Assembly: GCF_037201805.1 (NCBI RefSeq)
Contig: NZ_CP147404.1
Coordinates: 1,946,001 to 2,010,000 of the forward strand
Length of the DNA: 64,000 nt
Direction: 5' to 3'
Source: Bacillus sp. FJAT-52991
GTDB taxonomy: Bacteria > Bacillota > Bacilli > Bacillales > Domibacillaceae
Of the stretch, positions 1 to 8,561 are shown piece after piece; within the stretch, counting starts at the first letter, position 1; each line of letters begins with the position of its first letter. The notes beneath the pieces were generated by a model, which made no database searches, was not told the origin of the DNA, and worked only from the letters and a program-made list of their open reading frames with translations. A program made the position numbers and the translations under genes.

Positions 1-410
1 TCGCTTGGCGTCAACAAGAAATGAAACAATAAGAAAGGCAGTAAAATAACCGTGATTAGTAAACTTTTTAACACCCATTGGCCAAATGAATAAGCGAAAG
101 CCCACTTTTTCATTTGAATAAATTTCACTCGATGCTTACATAAAAAAAGAGCATCTGCTTCTTGCATATACGTACGATAGCGGCCGAACCAGCCAATGAT
201 ATACGCTAGAAGATTTAAGAAAAAGAGGTTAAATGGATCGCTCCATTCAGGCATTTCGCTCCACCACGAACGATAAATAATAACCGCTGCAATCGCCGTT
301 GGAACGGCGATATAAAGCAGCACGGTCCAATCAAGAATCGATCGAATCATTTTATACTGAGACAGACGATTTTTTTTGACTCGCCCCATCAACATTTGCC
401 AACTACTCAT
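1..410 (-). CDS. ABC transporter permease, EcsB/YthQ-like (partial, runs off left edge)
   Basis: About 136 N-terminal codons are present; the rest lies beyond the window. The ATG at 408-410 overlaps the 3' end of the upstream ATPase gene, so the two are translationally coupled. The reading begins MSSWQMLMGRVKKN, followed by two hydrophobic segments, one around LLYIAVPTAIAAVIIYR and one near FNLFFLNLLAYIIGW, as in EcsB/YthQ membrane subunits. It would form the membrane channel for the ATPase next door. The substrate cannot be told from the sequence. Another gene of this family lies at 36205-37410. Confidence 0.75.
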   Translation of the reverse strand, partial: MSSWQMLMGRVKKNRLSQYKMIRSILDWTVLLYIAVPTAIAAVIIYRSWWSEMPEWSDPFNLFFLNLLAYIIGWFGRYRTYMQEADALFLCKHRVKFIQMKKWAFAYSFGQWVLKSLLITVILLPFLLFHFLLTPS

Positions 411-1116
411 GTCGCTTACCTTCAATAAGATCGTGATAACAATCAAATAAGGAAGCTTGTGGCTGATTGCTAACTGTTTGCAAATGCGCTAATGTCCCAT
501 TCGCTAGAAGCTTCCCTGAATTGATTAGTAAAAAGCGGTCACACACTTTTTCCGCTGTGTCTAGAACGTGCGTACACATCAAAATCCCTGCTCCTCGCTC
601 TTTTTCTTGCTGAATAAGCGTTAACAGTATTTTTGTGGCGATCGGATCTAACCCAATAAAAGGTTCGTCAATAATAAGCAGATCCGCTTTTATCATCAAG
701 GCTAAAATAATCATCGCTTTTTGCTGCATCCCTTTTGAATACGTATTTGGCAATTCATGAAGATGCGGGCTCATATGAAATAACTCTAATAAGGGCGTCA
801 CCCGTTCCTCAACCACTTCATCCGTCAATTGCTCCATCGCCGCAATAAAATCAATATGCTCCTGCAATGTACACTCATCATAAAACACTGGATGCTCTGG
901 CAAATAAGATATACTCATTCCCTCTTTGTTGACGATCTCCCCTTCAAAAAAGGGCATCAACCCAAGAATGCTTTTCATCGTTGTACTTTTCCCTGCTCCA
1001 TTTGAACCAATTAACCCAACTAATTCCCCTTTCTGAATAGAAAACTGAATATCAGCAAGCTTCGTTTCCGTTGCCTCATAACCGGCTTGTTTAATATGTA
1101 TCGACAATAGCGACAT
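403..1116 (-). CDS. ABC transporter ATP-binding protein, YthP/EcsA-like
   Basis: The 237-residue protein is a stand-alone nucleotide-binding domain. Walker A GSNGAGKST is at about residues 37-45, the signature YSKGMQQ at about 126-132 and Walker B LLIIDE at about 146-151, with a later switch histidine in CTHVLD. It energises the EcsB/YthQ-like permease, whose start codon overlaps its last codons. The length and the order ATPase then permease match Bacillus YthP-YthQ and EcsA-EcsB. The start ATG follows a GGGGGAAC ribosome binding site. EcsAB is linked to secretion and processing of exported proteins; whether this pair does the same is inference. Confidence 0.8.
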   Translation of the reverse strand: MSLLSIHIKQAGYEATETKLADIQFSIQKGELVGLIGSNGAGKSTTMKSILGLMPFFEGEIVNKEGMSISYLPEHPVFYDECTLQEHIDFIAAMEQLTDEVVEERVTPLLELFHMSPHLHELPNTYSKGMQQKAMIILALMIKADLLIIDEPFIGLDPIATKILLTLIQQEKERGAGILMCTHVLDTAEKVCDRFLLINSGKLLANGTLAHLQTVSNQPQASLFDCYHDLIEGKRHE

Positions 1117-1213
1117 ACGTCATTGTTCCCCCTCTTTTGTGTCTACCTTTTCCCTTATATACGGTAAATTATAAGAAAAGTTTCTATTATTTTTCTTTTT
1201 TGTCACATTTACC

Positions 1214-1264
1214 TTGTGACCATATTTGTTATATCTATATAATTCATTGTATAGATATAACAAA
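1214..1264 (+). promoter_or_regulatory. Promoter overlapped by a 15-bp perfect inverted repeat (operator candidate)
   Basis: A sigma-A-like promoter is visible, with TTGTGA at 1214-1219, an 18-bp spacer and TATAAT at 1238-1243. Its -10 lies inside an inverted repeat whose arms, TTTGTTATATCTATA (1225-1239) and its exact complement (1250-1264), are separated by 10 bp. A repressor dimer bound here would block the promoter of the downstream oxidoreductase gene. There is no T-tract, so a terminator is less likely. Which regulator binds is not visible. Confidence 0.6.
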
Positions 1265-1291
1265 CTAAATTATTTAGAAGAGAGGAACAAT

Positions 1292-2353
1292 ATGAAACAG
1301 ATTATGGTTGTAGGAGGATCAGGTGTATTAGGTCAATTGATCTGTCATGAGCTGCTTCGGATATTTGATCATACTATTCATTTAGTCGTCAGCGACTATA
1401 AAACGAATAGAGGTCAGAAAACAGCTCAATCATTTGGAAAGAACGCGACCTTTCGTTTTTTAGATGTCAATCATCCAGACAGTATCGAACAAGCTATTCA
1501 TCATATTGATCTTGTCATTGTGGCACTGAAGCAGCCTAAACCAACTATTCAAAAACAATGTATCAAGAATAAAGTTTTCTGCATTGATGTAACGACCTTT
1601 AAGGATTTTGTTGATATGACGAAAGAATTAGATCAAGAGGCTAGAGAAAATAACGTCGGTTTGATCGTCATGTCTGGATTTTTCCCAGGGTTATCGGGCT
1701 TACTTGTCAAAAAAGCCATTGCGAATTTTAATGAAGTTTCAGAAGTGAATGTCGGATTACTCCAAAATACAAATGCCAAAGTAGGATTATCAGGAACGTT
1801 AGATATGTTAAAAATAATTAATCAAGAGGTTCATATGTTGAACGGTGAAAAAATTCCCGGCTTCTCAAAGACGAGACATATGACGTTTTCTCATCCATTG
1901 GATCAAAGGAAAGTAAGATTAATCGATCATGCTGAAAAGAATTATTTGGCAGAAATTTTACCGATCGAAAAGATAAATTTTTGGACGGCTTGGAATAAAA
2001 ATAGTTTCAATTCTCTCATCGCCTTGCTTAAACGCCTTCATGTGATTGATCGTATCCTCCAATGGAATAACCAAAAATTTCTTTCAACATTTATTAAACA
2101 CAATCCGAAGCAAACGGAAGAAGCGGCGATCTCCATTGAAGTAAAAGGAGTATTAGAGAATAAAGAATGCAGCAAAACCATCGCATTAACGGCATTTTCG
2201 GATTATCATACGACAGCCATATTCACTTCAGCATTAGCTAAAATAGCTACAGAAAAAGAGATAACAGGTGTTGTCTTCCCTGTTGAAATAACAGACTTAG
2301 AGGAAATTCTCTCGCAAATGGATTGTCCCAAAATCACTTTAAATGAGTTTTAA
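1292..2353 (+). CDS. Saccharopine dehydrogenase-family NAD(P)-binding oxidoreductase
   Basis: The protein has 353 residues. It opens with a Rossmann fold: MVVGGSGVLGQ gives the GGxGxxG dinucleotide-binding turn at about residues 6-12, followed by LDVNHPDSIEQAI. This is the pattern of the saccharopine dehydrogenase/YwnB-like superfamily. The open frame extends 22 codons upstream, but those codons lie in the promoter and inverted repeat. The ATG at 1292 follows AGAAGAGAGGAAC, so I place the start there. It appears to be a single-gene unit. The substrate is unknown; true saccharopine dehydrogenase activity is unlikely to be safe to claim. Confidence 0.75.
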   Translation: MKQIMVVGGSGVLGQLICHELLRIFDHTIHLVVSDYKTNRGQKTAQSFGKNATFRFLDVNHPDSIEQAIHHIDLVIVALKQPKPTIQKQCIKNKVFCIDVTTFKDFVDMTKELDQEARENNVGLIVMSGFFPGLSGLLVKKAIANFNEVSEVNVGLLQNTNAKVGLSGTLDMLKIINQEVHMLNGEKIPGFSKTRHMTFSHPLDQRKVRLIDHAEKNYLAEILPIEKINFWTAWNKNSFNSLIALLKRLHVIDRILQWNNQKFLSTFIKHNPKQTEEAAISIEVKGVLENKECSKTIALTAFSDYHTTAIFTSALAKIATEKEITGVVFPVEITDLEEILSQMDCPKITLNEF

Positions 2354-2442
2354 CAAACGGATGCTTATCATATGTCACACTTTTGTAGCTCCATTGAAAA
2401 GAACTACTGATGAACCTCCCCCACCTATCGCGAGCTTTGAAG

Positions 2443-2598
2443 TGACCCCATAAAGTTAGACAGGTTAGTTCATTAGGCAGCGGACAAGGTCCGAGTTCGG
2501 TATTGTACCGGGCTCGGACCTTTTAATTTTGCCTTCATTCGTTTGTGATTATAGTAATCGATATATTTCGCTAGTTCTTCTTTAAAATGCTCAATATT
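2443..2598 (-). pseudogene. IS3-family (IS150-like) transposase OrfB C-terminal remnant with its IS end
   Basis: Reading the minus strand from 2598 to the stop at 2473 gives about 41 codons, including KYIDYYNHKRMKAKLKG and SPVQYRT. This is the typical C-terminus of the rve/DDE transposase OrfB of IS3-family elements. Just beyond the stop, at 2443-2462, lies TGACCCCATAAAGTTAGACA, which resembles an IS150-group terminal repeat. The rest of the element is missing, so this is a dead scrap. It fills much of the 380-bp gap before the anion transporter. Confidence 0.8.
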
Positions 2599-2631
2599 TT
2601 AGTTTTCAAATAAACGGGTGCATAGTAAATA

Positions 2632-2653
2632 ATTTAGTTTGGTTAAACTAAAT
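2632..2653. promoter_or_regulatory. 9-bp inverted repeat upstream of the anion transporter
   Basis: ATTTAGTTT and AAACTAAAT are separated by GGTT, about 80 bp upstream of the transporter start. It has the shape of a small operator. There is no T-tract and the arms are AT-rich, so a terminator is unlikely. Function is inferred from position only. Confidence 0.3.
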
Positions 2654-2733
2654 GTGAGTAAACAATGATGGGGAAAATGATAGACGAAGGGTGCTATTGC
2701 TATAGAAGGTAAACAGAAAAGGAGTTTGTTGGC

Positions 2734-4158
2734 ATGAAAGAAACATCAGGAAGTACGATAAAATGGGTTCCTTTCTTCATTACCATTGCAATTGGGATTA
2801 TTATTTGGTTTATACCGGCACCTGCTGGAGTAGAAGAAAGTGCATGGCATTTGTTTGCTGTGTTTGTTGCGACAATTGTCGGTTTTATTTCAAAACCATT
2901 ACCTATGGGAGCTATCTCAATTATTGCTATGGCAGTGATTGCGGTGACTAATACGCTAACAATTGAAGAAACGCTAAGTGGGTTTGGTAATTCGACGATT
3001 TGGCTTATCGTTATTGCGTTCTTTATTTCGCGTGGATTTATTAAGACGGGGTTAGGTGAGCGTATAGCTTATGTATTTGTTCGGTTATTTGGAAAGAAAA
3101 CGTTAAGCTTGTCGTATTCTTTATTGTTAAGTGATTTAATTTTGGCGCCTGCTATTCCGAGTAATACGGCACGTGCAGGTGGTGTGATTTTTCCTATTAT
3201 CCAATCCTTATCAAGTACATTTGGTTCTAAACCTAAAGATGGTACAGAACGCAAAATGGGCGCCTTTCTTTTGACGGTAGGATTTCAAGGGAACTTGATT
3301 ACCTCTGCTATGTTTATGACAGCTATGGCAGCCAATCCTTTAATTGTTAAGCTAGCGAGTGATACGGCTGGTGTGACAGTAACGTGGTTTGGGTGGGCAA
3401 CTGCTATGATTGTTCCAGGATTAGTAGCATTGATTGTTGTTCCATTTGTTATCTATAAGGTTTTTCCTCCAGAGATTAAAGAAACTCCAGAAGCAAGTAA
3501 AATTGCAAAAGAGAAATTAGAGGAGTTTGGACCACTAAAAAGCACTGAGAAACGCATGATTGCAGTGTTTATTGTTATTTTAGGACTTTGGATTGGTGGG
3601 GATTATTTTGGCATTGGTGCCACAACAGCTGCTTTAATAGGGCTATCCTTACTTTTGTTATTAGAAGTACTAACATGGTCAGATATTAAAAATGAACAAG
3701 GAGCTTGGGATACACTTGTTTGGTTTGCTACGCTCTTTATGATGGCTTCTTACATGAACTCGCTTGGACTGATTCCATGGTTTAGTGATGAGGTAAGTTC
3801 GTTTGTATCTGGCTATAACTGGATGGTTGCGGTATTGGTATTATCACTTGTCTATTTCTATTCACACTATTTCTTTGCAAGTTCTACAGCGCATATTAGT
3901 GCCATGTATGCCGCATTTCTATCTGTTATGCTTCAAGCGGGAGCACCAGCCATGCTTTCGGTGATCCTATTAGCAGCATTCAGTAATTTATTTGGTGCCA
4001 CAACTCATTACGGTTCTGGTTCTGCTCCTGTATTCTTTGGCGCAGGTTATATTGAACAGAAAAAGTGGTGGTCGGTAGGCTTTATTGTCTCCGTCGTCAC
4101 GATTCTCATTTTTGTTATAATCGGTGGCTTATGGTGGAAGCTACTTGGCCATTGGTAA
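2734..4158 (+). CDS. DASS-family (SLC13-like) divalent anion:sodium symporter
   Basis: The 474-residue integral membrane protein has about 11-12 hydrophobic segments. The first half carries PSNTARAGG (about residues 142-150), the SNT motif that forms part of the sodium/substrate site in DASS carriers. The second half has the related AAFSNLFGATTHYGSGS. These match the 2-oxoglutarate/malate translocator (SodiT/CitT/YbhI) branch, which imports di- or tricarboxylates across the cytoplasmic membrane. An AAAGGAG site precedes the ATG and a strong terminator follows, so it is monocistronic. The exact substrate is not resolved. Confidence 0.88.
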   Translation: MKETSGSTIKWVPFFITIAIGIIIWFIPAPAGVEESAWHLFAVFVATIVGFISKPLPMGAISIIAMAVIAVTNTLTIEETLSGFGNSTIWLIVIAFFISRGFIKTGLGERIAYVFVRLFGKKTLSLSYSLLLSDLILAPAIPSNTARAGGVIFPIIQSLSSTFGSKPKDGTERKMGAFLLTVGFQGNLITSAMFMTAMAANPLIVKLASDTAGVTVTWFGWATAMIVPGLVALIVVPFVIYKVFPPEIKETPEASKIAKEKLEEFGPLKSTEKRMIAVFIVILGLWIGGDYFGIGATTAALIGLSLLLLLEVLTWSDIKNEQGAWDTLVWFATLFMMASYMNSLGLIPWFSDEVSSFVSGYNWMVAVLVLSLVYFYSHYFFASSTAHISAMYAAFLSVMLQAGAPAMLSVILLAAFSNLFGATTHYGSGSAPVFFGAGYIEQKKWWSVGFIVSVVTILIFVIIGGLWWKLLGHW

Positions 4159-4168
4159 GATAGGATTG

Positions 4169-4213
4169 AGCACGGCTACACAAGGACAACCCGTCTTTTT
4201 AGCCGTGCTTTTT
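4169..4213 (+). terminator. Rho-independent terminator after the anion transporter
   Basis: A 10-bp stem, AGCACGGCTA (4169-4178) with TAGCCGTGCT (4200-4209), is followed by TTTTT. It lies 10 bp past the transporter stop codon. Confidence 0.85.
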
Positions 4214-4326
4214 GCATTTGGTATAAAGCTTTTTAGGCTATTAAAAGTGATGCCATTTATATGGTCCCTTTCATATCAAAGTGAAGATTTGACCTTTTTA
4301 TTTTTCTGTAAACATCTTGCTGTTTA

Positions 4327-4353
4327 TATGAATAAATGATAAATTCATTCATA
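4327..4353. promoter_or_regulatory. 27-bp imperfect palindrome, candidate TetR operator
   Basis: TATGAAT at 4327-4333 is mirrored by ATTCATA at 4347-4353, and several inner positions also pair. It sits 27 bp upstream of the TetR-family gene that heads the ABC operon. TetR proteins commonly autoregulate from palindromes of about this size, so it is a likely self-operator; this is inferred from position. Confidence 0.45.
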
Positions 4354-4379
4354 AGTTCATAAAAAGGAGCTGGTCAACG

Positions 4380-4979
4380 ATGCCGAAGTTTACTGAAGAG
4401 GAAAAAGAAAAAATATACCGTTCGTTATTAGAACAAGGGAGACACTTATTTTCTACCCTCGGTTTGAAGAAAACGAGCATTGGCGATTTAACGAAAGCGG
4501 TCGGAATTGCTCAAGGGTCTTATTATTTATTTTTCCAATCAAAAGAGGAGCTTTATTTCGCTGTGTTAGAGCAGGAAGAAGAAGCGATTCGTACGTATTT
4601 GGTGGAAAAATATTTTTCCACAGGAACATTTAACAAAGAACAATTTCGAGAATTTTTACGTGAATCGTTTGCGATTATGGAGGAAAATCCCTTTATCCAA
4701 CAATTGCATCAAGATGGTTTGTTAGAAACGTTATTCCGCAAGATTCCTGCTGATAAGCTAGAACAGCATTTTGCGGATGATGCAGCGTTTTTATTGCCAA
4801 TTATTCAAGACGCACAGGCTAAAGGCGTGATTGTACAAAAAGATCCTGAAACCATTATCAGTCTCATTCGCTCGATTGTGTTGCTTTCGTTGCAAAAAGA
4901 AAAAATCGGAACAGATCACTATGAAGATACAATTCAACTACTCATTGAACTCGTTGCGAATGGACTGATGAACAAATGA
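4380..4979 (+). CDS. TetR-family transcriptional regulator
   Basis: The protein has 199 residues. The N-terminal DNA-binding helix-turn-helix is clear at about residues 25-55 (KTSIGDLTKAVGIAQGSYY then FQSKEELYFAVLE). The remainder is an all-alpha ligand-binding domain of family-typical length. The ATG is preceded by AAAAAGGAGC. Its last codons overlap the start of the ABC ATPase gene by 4 bp, so it is the first gene of a four-gene exporter operon and probably represses it in the absence of an inducer. Confidence 0.88.
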   Translation: MPKFTEEEKEKIYRSLLEQGRHLFSTLGLKKTSIGDLTKAVGIAQGSYYLFFQSKEELYFAVLEQEEEAIRTYLVEKYFSTGTFNKEQFREFLRESFAIMEENPFIQQLHQDGLLETLFRKIPADKLEQHFADDAAFLLPIIQDAQAKGVIVQKDPETIISLIRSIVLLSLQKEKIGTDHYEDTIQLLIELVANGLMNK

Positions 4980-5830
4980 TTGATGTCCAACAATTAACGT
5001 TTACGTATCCAGGGAAAAAGCAGCCAACGATTAAGGGAATTGATTTTCAAATTGGAAAGGGAGAAATCTTTGGGTTTTTAGGCCCTTCTGGCGCTGGAAA
5101 AAGCACGATTCAAAAGATTTTGATTGGCCTCTTGAAGAATTATCAAGGAAAAGTAACGGTTTTAGGAGAAGAATTGCGGCAGACCAAAAATGATTATTAT
5201 GAACAGATTGGTGTTGCTTTTGAATTCCCTAATTTTTATAGTCGCTTAACAGCACTTGAAAACCTGTCTCTGTTCGCTTCCTTATATACAAAAAAGACAG
5301 CCGATCCGCTTGAGTTGTTAAATAAGGTCGGTTTATTACAAGACACCCATACAAAAGTGAGTGATTTCTCTAAAGGAATGAAGATGCGGTTAAATTTGTG
5401 CCGAGCTTTACTAAATCATCCGGACATTTTATTTCTCGATGAACCGACATCTGGTCTTGACCCGGTGAACGCCAAAATGGTGAAAGACATTTTGTTTCAA
5501 TGGAAAGCGGCGGGAAAAACAGTGATCTTGACGACGCATAATATGAGCGCCGCCGAAGAGCTTTGCGACCGAACTGCCTTTATTGCGGATGGGCAAATTC
5601 GTTTGATTGACTCACCTGAAGCATTGAAAATACAATATGGCAAAAAGCTCGTTCGCGTTGGATATAGAGAAAACCATGAACGAAAGATAAGCGAATTTCC
5701 GATTCATAATCTTGGTCAGAATCAACCATTTTTACAGCTGTTGAATGAGGAAACAATCGAAACGATGCATACGATTGAACCGTCTTTAGAGGAGATTTTC
5801 ATCCAAGTCACGGGGAGGGAGTTAACGTGA
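4976..5830 (+). CDS. ABC exporter ATP-binding protein (drug-export type)
   Basis: The 284-residue subunit has Walker A GPSGAGKST at about residues 36-44, signature DFSKGMKMRL, Walker B ILFLDEP and a C-terminal extension of about 70 residues, as in DrrA/fluoroquinolone-export ATPases. It starts 4 bp inside the TetR gene and ends 4 bp inside the first permease gene, so translation is coupled. It would power the two membrane subunits downstream. The role in efflux of a toxic compound is inferred from the TetR-ABC arrangement. Confidence 0.87.
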   Translation: MIDVQQLTFTYPGKKQPTIKGIDFQIGKGEIFGFLGPSGAGKSTIQKILIGLLKNYQGKVTVLGEELRQTKNDYYEQIGVAFEFPNFYSRLTALENLSLFASLYTKKTADPLELLNKVGLLQDTHTKVSDFSKGMKMRLNLCRALLNHPDILFLDEPTSGLDPVNAKMVKDILFQWKAAGKTVILTTHNMSAAEELCDRTAFIADGQIRLIDSPEALKIQYGKKLVRVGYRENHERKISEFPIHNLGQNQPFLQLLNEETIETMHTIEPSLEEIFIQVTGRELT

Positions 5831-6534
5831 GATTGGCTTCAGCCGTTTTCTACGATATGAAGTTGCAATTCCGTCACGGACTATATGTCGTTTACTTTCT
5901 TATTAGTCACGTTTACCTTTTACTCTTATTTCAGTTGCCCACTTCTTACAGAGAAACAGCCAATGTGTTACTAACCTTCTCGGACCCTAGTATGCTCGGC
6001 TTTTTCTTTATTGGCGGGCTGGTACTATTGGAAAAAGGACAGCATATTCATGATCCGTTGTTTGTCACACCTTATAAGCCAGAGGAGTATATTCTTTCAA
6101 AAACGATGTCGCTAATGCTGCTATCGGTCGCTTCTTCTTTGTATATTCACGTGATGACTTTTGGATTTACAAGCTCATTATTTTTATTTACGCTCGGCGT
6201 CATGCTTACGTCCATAATCTTCACTTTGCTTGGATTAGCGGTGGCTGTACGGTGTGAAACGGTCAACCAATTTTTTCTGCAATCTGTTGTTTACACAGCC
6301 GTATTTTGTTTGCCGCTTCTTTCTTATGTAGGGATATTGGATTCTTCCTGGATGGTCTGGCTGCCCACACATGCCTCCCTCCTTTTATTACAATCGGCCT
6401 TTGATCCGATTAGCCATCAGGAAATTCTTTATTGTGTATCTCTACTCTCTATCTGGGTTGCTTTCTCTTTTTGGTTCGCTCGACGATCATTTTATCAATC
6501 TATTATTTTCAAAATAGGAAAGGAGCGGGCATGA
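5827..6534 (+). CDS. ABC-2 type permease, first membrane subunit
   Basis: The 235-residue protein has six hydrophobic stretches typical of ABC-2 exporters, including LYVVYFLISHVYLLLLFQL and MLGFFFIGGLVLL. It resembles the membrane subunits commonly annotated as fluoroquinolone exporter permeases. Its start overlaps the ATPase stop by 4 bp, and its stop overlaps the next gene. It should form half of the membrane pore. Confidence 0.78.
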   Translation: MRLASAVFYDMKLQFRHGLYVVYFLISHVYLLLLFQLPTSYRETANVLLTFSDPSMLGFFFIGGLVLLEKGQHIHDPLFVTPYKPEEYILSKTMSLMLLSVASSLYIHVMTFGFTSSLFLFTLGVMLTSIIFTLLGLAVAVRCETVNQFFLQSVVYTAVFCLPLLSYVGILDSSWMVWLPTHASLLLLQSAFDPISHQEILYCVSLLSIWVAFSFWFARRSFYQSIIFKIGKERA

Positions 6535-7259
6535 TGACAGCTATCAAATCATTATTGCGAATGGATGCCAAGCAAATGTACCGTGATCCGATGTTTATGC
6601 TTATTTTCTTTGCCCCATTCTTGCTGATTATCTTTACTCGATTCGGCATTCCGTTGATCAATGAAGAGCTGCAGCGTCATTTGAATTGGGAGCTGACGAA
6701 TTTCTACCCATTGATTGTGAGCTTTACGATGCTATTGATCCCCTTGATGACTGGGGTGATCATTGGATTTATGATGTTAGATGAACGAGATGAATCGATT
6801 ATTCATTATTTTGCCGTCACTCCGCTCACGAAAACAGGCTATTTTCAATACCGTTTAGCTATTCCTATTACTTTAACGATCCTATTCAGCACATGTTTAC
6901 TGCTATTTTCGTCGCTTGATACACCGAACATGACCGTTATTTTATTTCTCGTTCCGATGCTCGCTTTAGAAGCGGCGATCATCACGTTATTTCAGGCCGC
7001 TTTTGCCGCCAATAAAATTGAAGGATTGGCTTTATCAAAAGGAATCGGGTTAACCGTTTTCGCTCCCTTGATCGCCTATTTTCTAGCACTCCCATGGCAG
7101 TTGATCGGCAGTCTCATCCCCACCTTCTGGCCAGCGAAACTATATTTACTAGGCACCGACCATTTTCCGACGTTTCTTATGCTCTGGCTCATTGGCATGG
7201 TGTATCATGGGTTCCTTTTTTGGGTATTGATGAAGAGATTTTTAAATCGAGTGGACTGA
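6531..7259 (+). CDS. ABC-2 type permease, second membrane subunit
   Basis: The 242-residue membrane protein starts at the ATG of 6531 (6534 is also possible), just after AAAGGAGCGGG, overlapping the end of the previous gene. An open frame reaches back to 6432 but that stretch belongs to the first permease. Six transmembrane segments are visible, and the N-terminus (LLRMDAKQMYRDPMF) is the amphipathic entry helix usual in this family. It completes the TetR-ATPase-permease-permease operon. The region 7260-7449 after it holds nothing I can support. Confidence 0.8.
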   Translation: MMTAIKSLLRMDAKQMYRDPMFMLIFFAPFLLIIFTRFGIPLINEELQRHLNWELTNFYPLIVSFTMLLIPLMTGVIIGFMMLDERDESIIHYFAVTPLTKTGYFQYRLAIPITLTILFSTCLLLFSSLDTPNMTVILFLVPMLALEAAIITLFQAAFAANKIEGLALSKGIGLTVFAPLIAYFLALPWQLIGSLIPTFWPAKLYLLGTDHFPTFLMLWLIGMVYHGFLFWVLMKRFLNRVD

Positions 7260-7449
7260 ATTGATGATATTTTCGATCAGGTGTATTGATTAACCATTTT
7301 TATCCACACCGATTAATTTGAAGGCTCTGATTTCCGTTACGGGCTACAATCAGTTGAAAATGAGAATATATTAGCAAAATAGTAACTAAAACAAGTGAAC
7401 CAACTTTGAATATAATGTTTGAAACTAAAAGAATTAGGGAGATGGTGCA

Positions 7450-7701
7450 GTGAGTGAAATAGATAAACGAAACAGATTAAGCGAAGAACCATTTGCTTAT
7501 CAAATAACGAAAAAAGGAACAGTTGTAATATATTACGAGGGTAAACAAATTAAAATTGTAAAGGATAAGGAAGCAGAGCGCCTTATCGCAAGGATCAAAG
7601 CAGTTGAAGATAATATAGCAGCCGTACAGTTATTGTTAGCTAAGATTACAGGTAATTTTAAACGTGGTAACGAGAAATATGGAAAAAATAAAAGAAAGTA
7701 A
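7450..7701 (+). CDS. Small basic hypothetical protein
   Basis: An 83-residue protein begins at GTG with a good upstream AGGGAGATGG. It is charged, with a predicted helical C-terminal half (EAERLIARIKAVEDNIAAVQLLLAKI) and a lysine-rich tail. The N-terminal part (FAYQITKKGTVVIYYEGKQIKIV) looks like a small beta unit. I do not recognise a named family. It stands alone, followed by an 8-bp hairpin. Confidence 0.6.
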   Translation: MSEIDKRNRLSEEPFAYQITKKGTVVIYYEGKQIKIVKDKEAERLIARIKAVEDNIAAVQLLLAKITGNFKRGNEKYGKNKRK

Positions 7702-7710
7702 ACTAAGCTG

Positions 7711-7761
7711 ACCTGCACCTTACTTATGTGTGCAGGTTATATTGAGTAGAAAAAGTGGTGG
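7711..7761 (+). other. Hairpin, and a scrap matching the end of the DASS transporter gene
   Basis: ACCTGCAC (7711-7718) pairs with GTGCAGGT (7730-7737), but no T-tract follows. Overlapping this, bases 7732-7761 match 4042-4071 inside the DASS transporter gene at 28 of 30 positions. In this copy the frame would contain a stop where the transporter reads GlyTyrIleGlu-Gln. This suggests a leftover of a second transporter copy. Confidence 0.4.
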
Positions 7762-7867
7762 ATTCTTAAAGTATGAGAAAAGAGGATTTGATGGTTTGTG
7801 GAAAACAAATTAAAGTCATGCAATATTTTAGTTGAATCATAACTATAGTGAACCTGATTGACTTCTA

Positions 7868-8008
7868 TCATGATTGAGCCTCCTTTTTAATTAATCGGAT
7901 AATCTTTTGGACATCCATCCCCAAACGGGCCCCTTCTTCTAATAAGGGGGTATACCCTTTTACAGAATTCAAACTTAGAAATTTACTTAAGTTCCCAATA
8001 TCTCTTAC
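7868..8008 (-). pseudogene. Short coding-like remnant of unknown family
   Basis: The minus strand is open for about 46 codons ending at a stop at 7868. It reads like real protein: LNSVKGYTPLLEEG, then ARLGMDVQKIIRLIKKEAQS. There is no start codon with a ribosome binding site, and an in-frame stop lies just upstream, so it is probably the tail of a decayed gene. I do not recognise the family. The rest of the 7762-8127 gap shows nothing else. Confidence 0.3.
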
Positions 8009-8127
8009 TTAATAATCTCTACATAAACTATTTCTATACCCTTGTCAAAATGCCTCTTTCATACAGTATTGAGCTATGTAGCCTCAATCAATTGTTCTGA
8101 GTCTTGATTACCCTATAAAAAAGCACA

Positions 8128-8152
8128 TAAAAAAATCCTGCTTTCGCAGGTG
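8128..8152 (-). terminator. Terminator after the small membrane protein at 8160
   Basis: On the minus strand, CCTGC-GAAA-GCAGG (8137-8150) is followed by a run of Ts, directly downstream of the gene ending at 8160. Confidence 0.75.
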
Positions 8153-8159
8153 CAAAATG

Positions 8160-8375
8160 TTAATTAGTTTCCCCTTTTTTGATTCTAACGAACTTGAAGT
8201 AAGTTACTAAAGCTGACATTACCGAAATCAAAGCAATAATCTTTAAAGCATGAAACGGATTAACACCTATTTGAGAACCCAAAACACCTGGTATGCTCAT
8301 ACCTTGAGTACATAGAGAAACTAATCCTAAAACAATAAAACCCCACATATAAATCTTGGCCTTTTTTTGATTCAC
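8160..8375 (-). CDS. Small membrane protein, two transmembrane segments
   Basis: The 71-residue protein starts at GTG (8373-8375) behind a very strong AAAGGAGGTG site. Two hydrophobic helices are visible, MWGFIVLGLVSLCTQG and LKIIALISVMSALVTYF, with a basic tail (KFVRIKKGE). No family is recognised. It is a single-gene unit with its own terminator. The ribosome binding site and terminator make it a convincing gene despite its size. Confidence 0.65.
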   Translation of the reverse strand: MNQKKAKIYMWGFIVLGLVSLCTQGMSIPGVLGSQIGVNPFHALKIIALISVMSALVTYFKFVRIKKGETN

Positions 8376-8561
8376 TTTTTAACACCTCCTTTTATTATCT
8401 ATATATGACCATTTACCGAATCATTCCTCCAGTACCATAACTTAACGATGGCATTCAATGATAAAATGAGGAACTGAATGAATCAGACTTATTAGACTTT
8501 AGTATATCGAGGGATATTGAATGTCAATGGAATTTATTTTGGTATAAAATATATTCATTAA

